NCBI GenBank assembly: GCA_029238785.1 | Contig: JAQWFN010000003.1 | Coordinates: 20,010 to 84,009 of the forward strand | Direction: 5' to 3' | Source: Flavobacteriales bacterium | GTDB taxonomy: Bacteria; Bacteroidota; Bacteroidia; Flavobacteriales_D; Sanyastnellaceae | Length of the DNA: 64,000 nucleotides | Part shown: piece after piece, positions 43,473 through 51,339 of the stretch | How the letters are laid out: every line of letters begins with the position of its first letter | Numbering within the stretch: position 1 is the first letter of the stretch | The notes under the pieces: generated by a model | The model's input: the letters and a program-made list of their open reading frames with translations, nothing else | What the model was told of the DNA's origin: nothing | Database searches by the model: none | Position numbers and translations under genes: made by a program

Positions 43473-43643
43473 TTATTTATCTTTTTTCTCTTCCTCTTCG
43501 CCCTTGGTAGCGTCTTTGAATTCTTTCATTCCTTGGCCTAGTCCTTTCATCATTTCAGGGATTTTCTTTCCACCGAAAAGCAAAACAATTACCAGAATGA
43601 TCAGAATCATTGGCCAAACACCGATGTTTTGTACAAATAACAT
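43473..43643 (-). CDS. tatA: Sec-independent translocase subunit TatA/TatE-like, 56 residues
   Basis: A short gene starting at ATG 43643. The protein has an N-terminal membrane helix (about 9-23), the TatA hallmark Phe-Gly hinge in [16 protein letters not shown], an amphipathic helix (about 27-44) and a short charged tail ([10 protein letters not shown]). It builds the pore of the twin-arginine pathway for folded proteins. It starts 9 bases after panC ends and precedes the lytic transglycosylase by 27 bases. A TATCTTTG box on the minus strand (43661-43668) may give it extra transcription. tatB and tatC are not in this window. A small TatA this short is common in Bacteroidota. Confidence 0.92.
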   Translation of the reverse strand: MLFVQNIGVWPMILIILVIVLLFGGKKIPEMMKGLGQGMKEFKDATKGEEEEKKDK

Positions 43644-43652
43644 ATGCTTCGT

Positions 43653-44546
43653 TTATAAAGCAAAGATAGCGGTTTTAGCTGTCTTCTTCACTTCATCATC
43701 CACAATAAACTCCATGTTGTCAATGAGCCTTACACCGCCTACAAAAGCAGCAACTAAGGCCATCGGTGAATTGAAGCGCTCCCACTCCTTTGGCTGTTCA
43801 AAATTTCTTCCGTCGAGCACCTCGAGGTACTCCAATTCAACATAAGGGTTTTCCTTGAGTTGCTTTCTTCCCCAAGCCTCCAATTCCTCAGGAGATTGCT
43901 CCAGGTATCTATCTTTCATGGCGCGCAAGGTATTTACCAATGCGAGGGCGTGCCGCTTACTTTCTTGAGACAGGAGCATGTTTCTCGAACTCAAGGCTAA
44001 TCCGTCTTCATCCCGAATTAAATCACAAGGAACAATATTCACAGGCAAGGCTTCTCTTCTTACCATTTCGCTAATAATGGCTACTTGTTGAAAGTCCTTT
44101 TTACCGAAATAAGCATTGTTCGGAAGCACAATTTCAAACAGCCTTCTTACCACCTGCACTACTCCATCGTAATGACCGGGACGTTTCGCTCCTTCGAGAA
44201 TAGCCGTTAAAGCACCATAATCTACCGCTTGCTTTTCCATCATCCCGCCATAAACCTCATCTACATCAGGGGCGTAGAGCACATCGCAACCCGCTGCAGC
44301 TAATTTTGAGGCATCAGATGTTAAGGTTCTGGGGTACTTTTCAAGGTCTTTTTGGTCGTTAAATTGAGTGGGATTAACGAAAATACTCACTACAACAAGG
44401 TCGTTTTCGGCCTTTGCTCGTGTTAAAAGTGAGAGGTGTCCATCATGCAAAGCGCCCATGGTAGGAACAAAGCCAATTCGGGTATTAGTAGCCTGAATAT
44501 CAGCATATAAATCCCTTAGCTCAGTATTGGTGGTAATTGTTCTCAT
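43653..44546 (-). CDS. panC: Pantothenate synthetase
   Basis: A 297-residue enzyme that joins pantoate and beta-alanine with ATP to form pantothenate (coenzyme A precursor). It carries the HIGH-like GFVPTMGALHDGHLSL, IFVNPTQFN, and the KMSKS-like ALSSRNMLLS. ATG 44546 is preferred (MRTITTNTEL): an upstream in-frame ATG would fall within 7 bases of the predicted transcription start and lengthen the N terminus without homology. It heads the panC-tatA-transglycosylase-DUF4837 operon and diverges from the GT5-like gene through a well-defined promoter pair. Confidence 0.96.
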   Translation of the reverse strand: MRTITTNTELRDLYADIQATNTRIGFVPTMGALHDGHLSLLTRAKAENDLVVVSIFVNPTQFNDQKDLEKYPRTLTSDASKLAAAGCDVLYAPDVDEVYGGMMEKQAVDYGALTAILEGAKRPGHYDGVVQVVRRLFEIVLPNNAYFGKKDFQQVAIISEMVRREALPVNIVPCDLIRDEDGLALSSRNMLLSQESKRHALALVNTLRAMKDRYLEQSPEELEAWGRKQLKENPYVELEYLEVLDGRNFEQPKEWERFNSPMALVAAFVGGVRLIDNMEFIVDDEVKKTAKTAIFAL

Positions 44547-44574
44547 AGCATCATTTACAATGGGCAAAACCTGC

Positions 44575-44604
44575 CAAAGCTATGAAGTAGATTTGAATAA
44601 TCAA
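44575..44604 (-). promoter_or_regulatory. panC operon promoter
   Basis: On the minus strand: TTG (44602-44604), 19 bases, then TAGCTTTG (44575-44582), the Bacteroidota pattern. The leader before the panC ATG would be about 20 bases. Confidence 0.6.
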
Positions 44605-44623
44605 GGATTTTGTCGTATTTTTG
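44592..44623 (+). promoter_or_regulatory. Promoter of the GT5-like/DUF4270 genes
   Basis: TTTG (44592-44595), exactly 20 bases, then TATTTTTG (44616-44623): a full match to the Bacteroidota consensus. It interlocks with the opposite panC promoter, so the two probably compete for polymerase. It places transcription start near 44630 and supports ATG 44654. Confidence 0.7.
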
Positions 44624-44653
44624 CACGTATTTCCTGACAAAACTGATATCCCC

Positions 44654-45484
44654 ATGAATAAAGCCAAAGTTCTACACGTATCTCAAGAGATTATCCCATT
44701 CTTACCTGAAACAGGTATTTCAAAAACGAGTAGATTCCTTCCACAAGGCATTCATGAAAAAGGAAAAGAAATCAGAGTTTTCATGCCGCGTTATGGTAAA
44801 ATTAACGAGAGAAGACACCAACTTCACGAAGTTATCCGTCTTTCTGGTATGAACTTAATCATTAACGATACAGACCACCCACTCATTATAAAAGTAGCTT
44901 CCATTCCTTCTGCAAGAATGCAAGTATATTTCATCGATAACGAAGAATACTTCAAACGTAAAGCTGTTTTGCGCGATGATAAAGGTGAACTGTTCCAAGA
45001 TAATGACGAACGATCTATTTTCTTTATTCGTGGTGTCCTCGAAACAGTAAAAAAATTGGGCTGGACCCCAGATATCATTCACTGCCATGGATGGATGTCT
45101 GCACTAATGCCTTTGTATGTCAAAGAGTATTATAAAAACGACGACCATTTTGCTGACACTAAAGTTGTGTATTCCTTGTATGATGAAGGTTTCGACGGAG
45201 GTTTAAATCCAGAATTAGCTAAAAAAGTAACTATGGACGGTATTGATTCGTCTCATGTTAAAGCTATCGAGGACCCGACCTTCGAAAACATGAACATGAT
45301 CGCAGCGCAGCATGCAGATGGTGTCATCATGAGTGCTCCGGAAGGACACTCAAGCATTATCAACGCTGTAAATGAAGCAAACAAATCATTCTTACCCTAC
45401 TCTGGTGAAGATGCGTTTGTTGGCGACATTTCTAACTTTTATGACGCGATCCTCGAGGGAAAGTCGGCCCTCGTTGAAGAATAA
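44654..45484 (+). CDS. Stand-alone glycogen-synthase N-terminal (GT5) domain protein
   Basis: A 276-residue protein equivalent to only the first Rossmann domain of bacterial glycogen synthase. Recognisable parts are VLHVSQEIIPFLPETG, RVFMPRYGKI and PDIIHCHGW with MPLYVKEYY. The conserved ADP-glucose motif KTGGLADV is replaced by ETGISKTS (Glu19 instead of Lys) and the C-terminal nucleotide-binding domain is missing, so catalysis is unlikely. A gene of this kind beside panC is usual in Flavobacteriia as I recall it and is commonly labelled glycogen synthase. A regulatory or sugar-sensing role is possible. It lies 4 bases before the DUF4270 gene. Confidence 0.85.
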   Translation: MNKAKVLHVSQEIIPFLPETGISKTSRFLPQGIHEKGKEIRVFMPRYGKINERRHQLHEVIRLSGMNLIINDTDHPLIIKVASIPSARMQVYFIDNEEYFKRKAVLRDDKGELFQDNDERSIFFIRGVLETVKKLGWTPDIIHCHGWMSALMPLYVKEYYKNDDHFADTKVVYSLYDEGFDGGLNPELAKKVTMDGIDSSHVKAIEDPTFENMNMIAAQHADGVIMSAPEGHSSIINAVNEANKSFLPYSGEDAFVGDISNFYDAILEGKSALVEE

Positions 45485-45488
45485 AAAT

Positions 45489-46796
45489 ATGATTCAACGA
45501 ACAAACCTATTGCATTGGCGGTCCTCAGCGACCGCCATGTTTTTGCTCTTATTTCTAGCTGTCATCAGTGCATGTAATAAACCCGAAGACAGCATTGGAG
45601 CTGCCATTCAGCCTGAAGACGAGTTGCTCAATCTCAACCAAACAGATACACTTAGTTTGCTTGTCAGTGTGGTAAAAGAAGATAGTTTGAGAGCAGATGA
45701 ACTGTCGTTAGGCTTGATAGGCAACTATCTCGACCCAAAGATTGGACAAACTAAAGCCAGCATCAACACCCAAATTCGTTTAAGTGCTGCAGATGTCGAC
45801 TTCGGAACCAATGCCGTTGTAGATAGCATTGTGCTTACGCTGATTTATGCTGATCTCTTCTACGGAAAACAAGCACCCCAGCTTTTCAGCGTAAAAGAAA
45901 TTACCGAAGATTTTTATCTCGACTCTACCTACTACTCCAACAGAACTTTTGAAACAGCACCTGATGAATTGATTGAGGCTGGACGAGCTTTTCAAGAAAT
46001 CAACGTTCAGGATATTGTTTATTTGGCCGACGGTGATTCTTTACCCCCGCATTTGCGCTTGCGCTTGTCTGACGAGTTTGGAATGCGCATGATGACCCTC
46101 CCTGAAGAGGCTTATTCTGACAATGAAACATTCATCAGTAACTTCAAAGGATTAAACATCAGCTCCCTCAGTGAAGATGGTGGAGTTGTTCCTGTTGACT
46201 TACTCTCTGGAAACTCACGTGTGCGCTTGTTCTATCACAACGATTTAGACACCCTCACCTACGATTTTACCATCAACACGCAATGTGCTCGCACCACTCA
46301 TCTTGAACACGACTTTCAAAATGACCTTGCGGGCTTGAACGAACTTGAATCCTTAGACGGTTCGTTGAACACCTTTGTTCAGGCTGGAGCGAGCGTTAAA
46401 ACACGCATCGACCTCCCAACCATTTACGACTTTAATGAAATCGGTAACTTTGCTATAAATCGCGCAGAGCTTATTGTTCCTGTGAGCAACCCAAATGAAT
46501 TTCGATACCCTTTCCAAAGCCTTTTATTCGTTCTTTCTGAGAATGAAGAGGGCAACGCTGTTGCTCTGCCCGATCAGCTTGGAAATGGAGTCAACATCGG
46601 TGGTAGTTATAACAGCTCAAAAGAAGCATACGTCTTTAATATTAGCCGCTTTGTGCAGCGCTTACTCACTGGCGAGCAAGATAGAAATGTGCTCTTTCTT
46701 GTGTCCAATAATGCCAGTGTTAGTGTCAATAGAGTTGAGCTAAACGGACCAGAACTCGAAAATGGTATGCGTTTACTCATTACTTACTCCGAATAG
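45489..46796 (+). CDS. DUF4270 family lipoprotein
   Basis: A 435-residue lipoprotein with a long N-terminal lead and lipobox VISAC near residue 29. The N-terminal SIGAAIQPEDELLN and the beta-rich remainder (NFAINRAELIVPVSNP, NISRFVQRLL, RLLITYSE) fit DUF4270 as I recall it, a Bacteroidota family of unknown function commonly found between the GT5-like gene and glmS. ATG 45489 gives the signal; an earlier in-frame ATG lies inside the previous gene. It is in the same transcript as its upstream neighbour. Confidence 0.87.
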   Translation: MIQRTNLLHWRSSATAMFLLLFLAVISACNKPEDSIGAAIQPEDELLNLNQTDTLSLLVSVVKEDSLRADELSLGLIGNYLDPKIGQTKASINTQIRLSAADVDFGTNAVVDSIVLTLIYADLFYGKQAPQLFSVKEITEDFYLDSTYYSNRTFETAPDELIEAGRAFQEINVQDIVYLADGDSLPPHLRLRLSDEFGMRMMTLPEEAYSDNETFISNFKGLNISSLSEDGGVVPVDLLSGNSRVRLFYHNDLDTLTYDFTINTQCARTTHLEHDFQNDLAGLNELESLDGSLNTFVQAGASVKTRIDLPTIYDFNEIGNFAINRAELIVPVSNPNEFRYPFQSLLFVLSENEEGNAVALPDQLGNGVNIGGSYNSSKEAYVFNISRFVQRLLTGEQDRNVLFLVSNNASVSVNRVELNGPELENGMRLLITYSE

Positions 46797-46853
46797 CCGA
46801 AAATATCTTTAACTTCGTTCCGGTCTCAAGACCTCTGAAAAGCGAAACAAGAT

Positions 46854-48698
46854 ATGTGTGGAATTGTAGGATATATTGGGGAAAAGGATGCATACCCCAT
46901 CTTAATGAAAGGACTCAAGCGTCTGGAATACAGAGGCTATGATAGCGCTGGAGTTGCTCTTCTCCATGATGGCGAACTCAACCTTTACAAGTGCAAAGGC
47001 AAGGTTAGTGACTTAGAAAACCATGTTGCCAATCAAAGTACACATGGCAACATCGGTATCGGTCATACCCGCTGGGCAACACACGGGCCCCCGAACGATG
47101 TGAACGCTCACCCTCATTTGAGTGGAGACGGTAAACTCGCCATGATTCATAACGGAATTATTGAAAACTATGCTCCTCTAAAAGAAGAGCTCACCAAGCG
47201 TGGACATGTTTTTAAAAGCGATACAGATACCGAGGTGCTGACTCACTTAATTGAAGACATTCGCAATAACGCCAATGTTAACCTCTTTGAAGCCGTACGA
47301 ATTGCACTTAATGAAGTGGTGGGTGCTTACGCCATTGTTGTGATGGACAAAAACAATCCTGAACAGCTCATTGTAGCTAAGAAATCTTCTCCATTGGTAA
47401 TTGGTATTGGTAGCGAGGGCGACTTCTTTGTTGCGTCTGATGCTACCCCAATTATAGAGTACACAAAAAATGTAGTTTACTTGGAAGATGAAGAGGTGGC
47501 CATGATCAATCGCAATGCTGATTTAAAGATCGTTACCATTCAGAATCAAGAGAAAACACCCTACATTCAGGAGCTCGAAATGCAACTCGAAGCACTTGAA
47601 AAAGGGGGGTATGATTACTTCATGTTGAAGGAAATCTACGAACAGCCTCGTTCTGTTCGAGATTGTTTTCGAGGTAGAATGAACCTTACAAAAGGCATGG
47701 TGCGCATGTCGGGCATCGACACCCATGAAGAAAAATGGATGAATGCCAAACGCATCATTATTGTTGCTTGTGGTACTTCTTGGCACGCTGGACTCGTTGC
47801 CGAGTATCTTTTTGAAGACCTCGCTCGAATTCCTGTAGAAGTTGAATATGCGAGTGAATTTCGCTACAGAAACCCAATAATCAATGATGACGATATCGTC
47901 ATTGCCATTTCCCAATCAGGGGAAACTGCAGATACCTTGGCAGCCATTAAACTAGCCAAAGAAAAAGGCGCTCATATTTTTGGTGTATGCAACGTGGTTG
48001 GATCAACCATTTCGAGGGAAACAGATAGCGGTTCTTACACCCATGCTGGTCCGGAAATTGGTGTCGCTTCAACAAAAGCTTTCACCGCTCAAGTAACCGT
48101 TTTAACCTTGATGGCACTCGCTGTTGCAGAGAAAAAAGGCACCATCAAACAAGAGCGCTTGCACCGTTTGATTGCTGAAATCAATTCCATTCCAGATAAA
48201 ATTGAATTGGCCTTGAAGAGCAACGATATTGTTGAAACCATTGCCGAAATCTATAAAGACGCGTCAAATGCGCTTTATTTAGGTCGAGGTTATAGCTTCC
48301 CTGTTGCTTTAGAGGGCGCATTGAAGTTAAAAGAGATCTCCTATATCCATGCCGAAGGTTATCCCGCGGCCGAGATGAAACACGGACCAATTGCCCTTAT
48401 TGATGAGGAAATGCCTGTTTTTGTTATTGCTACCCACGGACATAGTTATGAGAAGGTGGTAAGTAATATTGAAGAGGTAAAAGCCCGAAAAGGCAAAATT
48501 ATTGCAATTGTTACCGCAGGAGATACTCATGTAAAGAAGATTGCCGACCACGTCATCGAAATCCCTAAGTCAGATGACGTATTGGTGCCTTTGTTAAGTG
48601 TAATACCTTTGCAGTTATTGAGTTACCACATTGCAGTGATGCGTGGTTGTAATGTTGACCAACCTAGAAATTTAGCGAAGTCGGTGACTGTAGAATAG
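46854..48698 (+). CDS. glmS: Glutamine--fructose-6-phosphate aminotransferase (isomerizing)
   Basis: A 614-residue enzyme making glucosamine-6-phosphate, the entry to peptidoglycan and lipid A precursors. Cys2 begins the Ntn glutaminase domain (MCGIVGYIG, GIGHTRWATHG). Two SIS isomerase domains follow (IVACGTSWHAG, ISQSGETADT, and YLGRGYSFPVALEGALKLKE), and the C terminus is NLAKSVTVE. Length and motifs are canonical. It sits 57 bases after the DUF4270 gene and no ribozyme-like leader is visible in that short gap. Confidence 0.98.
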   Translation: MCGIVGYIGEKDAYPILMKGLKRLEYRGYDSAGVALLHDGELNLYKCKGKVSDLENHVANQSTHGNIGIGHTRWATHGPPNDVNAHPHLSGDGKLAMIHNGIIENYAPLKEELTKRGHVFKSDTDTEVLTHLIEDIRNNANVNLFEAVRIALNEVVGAYAIVVMDKNNPEQLIVAKKSSPLVIGIGSEGDFFVASDATPIIEYTKNVVYLEDEEVAMINRNADLKIVTIQNQEKTPYIQELEMQLEALEKGGYDYFMLKEIYEQPRSVRDCFRGRMNLTKGMVRMSGIDTHEEKWMNAKRIIIVACGTSWHAGLVAEYLFEDLARIPVEVEYASEFRYRNPIINDDDIVIAISQSGETADTLAAIKLAKEKGAHIFGVCNVVGSTISRETDSGSYTHAGPEIGVASTKAFTAQVTVLTLMALAVAEKKGTIKQERLHRLIAEINSIPDKIELALKSNDIVETIAEIYKDASNALYLGRGYSFPVALEGALKLKEISYIHAEGYPAAEMKHGPIALIDEEMPVFVIATHGHSYEKVVSNIEEVKARKGKIIAIVTAGDTHVKKIADHVIEIPKSDDVLVPLLSVIPLQLLSYHIAVMRGCNVDQPRNLAKSVTVE

Positions 48699-48837
48699 TT
48701 TTAGAATGTTCAAAATGGTGGTTTTTCACATAAATAATCACTACCAGTGTTGATAAAGTAAATTTAAATTCATGCGTAAGCGGAAAAAACTTTTTTACTT
48801 GCGTACTTTGGAAATCATTAAACTAAATTTAATCGTC

Positions 48838-49584
48838 ATGAAAAAAACGATCATGTTGGTAGCCGCTGCGCTACTTATGGTGGGCAGTGTTTCTGCTCAA
48901 AAACAAACCGGAGGAGAAAAAAACCTCGAGGTTAACTTCGCTCCACTTGGAGGAAACCCAATTTCTATTGGAGGAATCAAATTCCGTACGTTCACAAGCG
49001 AAAACTCTGCTTTGCGTTTGAACTTGTTCATTGGAAGTTCTTCTGACAAAACTGTTGCTGCTCAAGAAGGAGAGCTTAGCATTGAAGACCCAACAAGTCC
49101 AGCATTGTACTCTTGGGATCGTTCATTCGATTTGACTATCCGTCCAGGTTACGAGATGCACTTTGATGGAACAGATCGTTTATCTCCATACGTAGGTGCT
49201 GAATTGGACCTCGGATTTGGAAATGAATCTACAGAAGAAGAAAGCTGGGGAGCTAACGACGTGGACAACGTTGGTGAATTGGAGAACAATGTTGTTTGGA
49301 CGGAAACAAACAAGCAAGGTTACTTCCGTTTCGGAATCAACCTTTTGGCTGGTTTTGACTTCTATTTCGCTGATAATATCTATCTTGGTGGTGAACTAGG
49401 ATTTGGATTCTCGGTAATGAACATGGGTGATTCTACTGTTGAAGTATCTGATCAAGTTGCTTACAACTTGGCTAACTTCAATGCTCCTGACGCTGATCTT
49501 CCTGCTGACGTAGAAAACGGTTCAACGTTCAACGTAGGTCCAAACGTAAACGGAGCTATCCGTTTAGGATACTTGTTCAACTAA
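48838..49584 (+). CDS. Outer-membrane beta-barrel protein
   Basis: A 248-residue exported protein with signal peptide (MVGSVSAQ) and alternating hydrophobic pattern of an eight-strand-type barrel: FDLTIRPGYEMHF, SPYVGAELDLGFG, YFRFGINLLAGFDFYF, NIYLGGELGFGFSVM, ending GAIRLGYLFN. Loops are rich in Asp, Glu and Asn. ATG 48838 is chosen since the upstream in-frame ATG (48772) would precede the signal with a lysine-rich stretch. It is paired with the acidic lipoprotein gene 23 bases downstream; together they may form a surface complex. Confidence 0.85.
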   Translation: MKKTIMLVAAALLMVGSVSAQKQTGGEKNLEVNFAPLGGNPISIGGIKFRTFTSENSALRLNLFIGSSSDKTVAAQEGELSIEDPTSPALYSWDRSFDLTIRPGYEMHFDGTDRLSPYVGAELDLGFGNESTEEESWGANDVDNVGELENNVVWTETNKQGYFRFGINLLAGFDFYFADNIYLGGELGFGFSVMNMGDSTVEVSDQVAYNLANFNAPDADLPADVENGSTFNVGPNVNGAIRLGYLFN

Positions 49585-49607
49585 GAACTGTATTAAACTA
49601 AACAACG

Positions 49608-50480
49608 ATGAAGACTATTATTAAAACCCTATCACAAGTAACCTTGGCTGCTGGATTAGTGCTGTTTGCTGCTGGATGTAAGAAAGCAGAAATGGACGAT
49701 AACCGCAGTTTCCAGGCAACTGCAAAAACCGTAACACTCGAAGACCAACGCACAGCGATGGAGCTTCTTGAAAGAGTGCCAACAATTGGTTTTTGGGATG
49801 AGGAAAATGGTCGTCTTTACAAATTCAACACCCAAACAAGAGATTTTGATTTCTCTCAACCAAGCGACGGATGGGATTTCTCAAACTCTGATGAAGTTCA
49901 GTATGTTACTGATGATAACGGAGGTTTGTTAATCATTCCTGTGTTTGCTTTCGGTGGTAATACTGGTGGAGGAACTATCGTAGCTGGTAATAGCGCACTT
50001 AACGTGGACTATACTTTCTGCTTCTCCGCTTCTGAAGAAGCCCTCGGTTTGGATTTGTTCGATTTTGGTGGTGATTTCAATGGCATCTCAGGTGTAATTG
50101 GTATCGCTGGTGATTTCGACGCATTGGCAAATGATGAAATCGATGAAGACGCTGATTTTACAGACTTCTTCCAAGGTTTTGCTGCTTACTTCGTCTACGA
50201 TGATGAAGCATCTGGTTCTTACAATGTGCTCAACTGGCTTGAGGATTTGGAAGATGAAGAGGCTGACAACGACGAAACAGCATTTGCGTATGTAATCGAT
50301 TTTGTAGAGCCCGGTATCTACTTTTCTGCTGATGGTCAATTAACCGTTTCTGGCGGTCAAATTGCTTTCAATGGAGAATACCTTGCCATTACAGACTTCT
50401 TTCTAGACTTCGGAGATGAAGAAGAAGGAGACTTGTCTTTTGATTATGTTTCTGGATTTGGTGCACTTGGTTGCAACTAA
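49608..50480 (+). CDS. Acidic lipoprotein of unknown function
   Basis: A 290-residue lipoprotein with lipobox near residue 24 (FAAGC). The mature part is extremely acidic, with long runs of Asp and Glu (for example LEDLEDEEADNDETAF), which suggests calcium or other cation binding or a marine, salt-adapted surface protein. No domain is recognised. It follows the barrel gene and is closed by a strong terminator, so the two form a two-gene unit. Confidence 0.75.
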   Translation: MKTIIKTLSQVTLAAGLVLFAAGCKKAEMDDNRSFQATAKTVTLEDQRTAMELLERVPTIGFWDEENGRLYKFNTQTRDFDFSQPSDGWDFSNSDEVQYVTDDNGGLLIIPVFAFGGNTGGGTIVAGNSALNVDYTFCFSASEEALGLDLFDFGGDFNGISGVIGIAGDFDALANDEIDEDADFTDFFQGFAAYFVYDDEASGSYNVLNWLEDLEDEEADNDETAFAYVIDFVEPGIYFSADGQLTVSGGQIAFNGEYLAITDFFLDFGDEEEGDLSFDYVSGFGALGCN

Positions 50481-50502
50481 ACCCCGAAAATCTAATAACA
50501 TT

Positions 50503-50535
50503 AAAACCCTGTTACTGCTGTAGCAGGGTTTTTTT
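50503..50535 (+). terminator. Rho-independent terminator
   Basis: Stem AAAACCCTG..TAC / GTA..CAGGGTTTT around a TGCT loop, followed by a run of T. It ends the barrel-lipoprotein unit and sits just before the cyclase gene. Confidence 0.9.
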
Positions 50536-50559
50536 ATGCCTTTTGCCTTTATTTGCTTT

Positions 50560-51339
50560 ATGACACATTTCATCTTTGAAGAAAACAATAAGCGATACCG
50601 CGCAGAGCTCACTAGAGCTATTGACTTAAGCATTCCTTTAGTTGCTGCGCAAAACCAGCTTGCGGCTTGGTATGTGCCGCCCATCTCTATAGAAGCCGTT
50701 AGAGCAGATGGCTTTGTCGGTTCCGTAGCAGAAGGGGGAAGTGTTAACTTTAGAAATATTGCTTTCAACCCACACGGTCACGGCACACACACAGAATGCC
50801 TCGGGCACATTACACCAGAAGTGTTTTCTGTGAATGAACTTATTAAGGACTTCCACCTCGTCGCAGAGTTGATTACTGTGCTTCCCAGGGAACAAGAAAG
50901 CCCCTATGCACCGGGTGAAAAAGACCTCATCATTGAAAAAGATCACTTGATTGTTCATCTCGAAAATTTCAATTCAAAAGCACTCATTATCAGAACTTTG
51001 CCCAACCCCATCGCGAAGCAATACAAAAACTACAGCGCCACCAACCCTCCGTACATTAGTGAGGAAGCCATGCAGTACATCGTTGATTGTGGTATCAAAC
51101 ACCTCTTGATTGATCTGCCTTCAGTAGACCGTGAAGTTGACGGGGGCCATTTAAAGGCTCATCACGTCTTTTGGGGTGTAGGTGCTGCTGAAAGACGAGA
51201 TTGTAGTATAACGGAGCTTATTTACGTGCCTGATGGGGTGCCTGATGGTACCTATTACCTAAATCTTCAGTTCCCTCCTTTCGAGAACGACGCTAGCCCA
51301 AGTAGGCCAATCATTTACCCATTATCGTCTTTGGATTGA
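50560..51339 (+). CDS. Cyclase family protein (kynurenine-formamidase-like fold)
   Basis: A 259-residue metal-dependent hydrolase-like protein. It carries the family metal motif FNPHGHGTHTE and IDLPSVDREVDGGHLKAHH. Family members include arylformamidase and isatin hydrolase; the substrate cannot be told. ATG 50560 is preferred over ATG 50536, which directly abuts the terminator T-run. The last 25 bases overlap the end of the convergent histidine kinase gene. Confidence 0.83.
   Translation: MTHFIFEENNKRYRAELTRAIDLSIPLVAAQNQLAAWYVPPISIEAVRADGFVGSVAEGGSVNFRNIAFNPHGHGTHTECLGHITPEVFSVNELIKDFHLVAELITVLPREQESPYAPGEKDLIIEKDHLIVHLENFNSKALIIRTLPNPIAKQYKNYSATNPPYISEEAMQYIVDCGIKHLLIDLPSVDREVDGGHLKAHHVFWGVGAAERRDCSITELIYVPDGVPDGTYYLNLQFPPFENDASPSRPIIYPLSSLD

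Noticed and set aside
46797..46853. glmS ribozyme/riboswitch in front of glmS
   Set aside because: The gap is only 57 bases and has no matching core; the known glmS ribozyme is larger and mainly in Firmicutes.
48772..48837. Earlier in-frame start for the outer-membrane barrel protein
   Set aside because: It would put a lysine-rich 22-residue stretch before an otherwise normal signal peptide.
51315..51339. Overlap of the 3' ends of the cyclase and histidine kinase genes
   Set aside because: A 25-base convergent overlap is common and both protein ends look normal; no frameshift or antisense control is implied.
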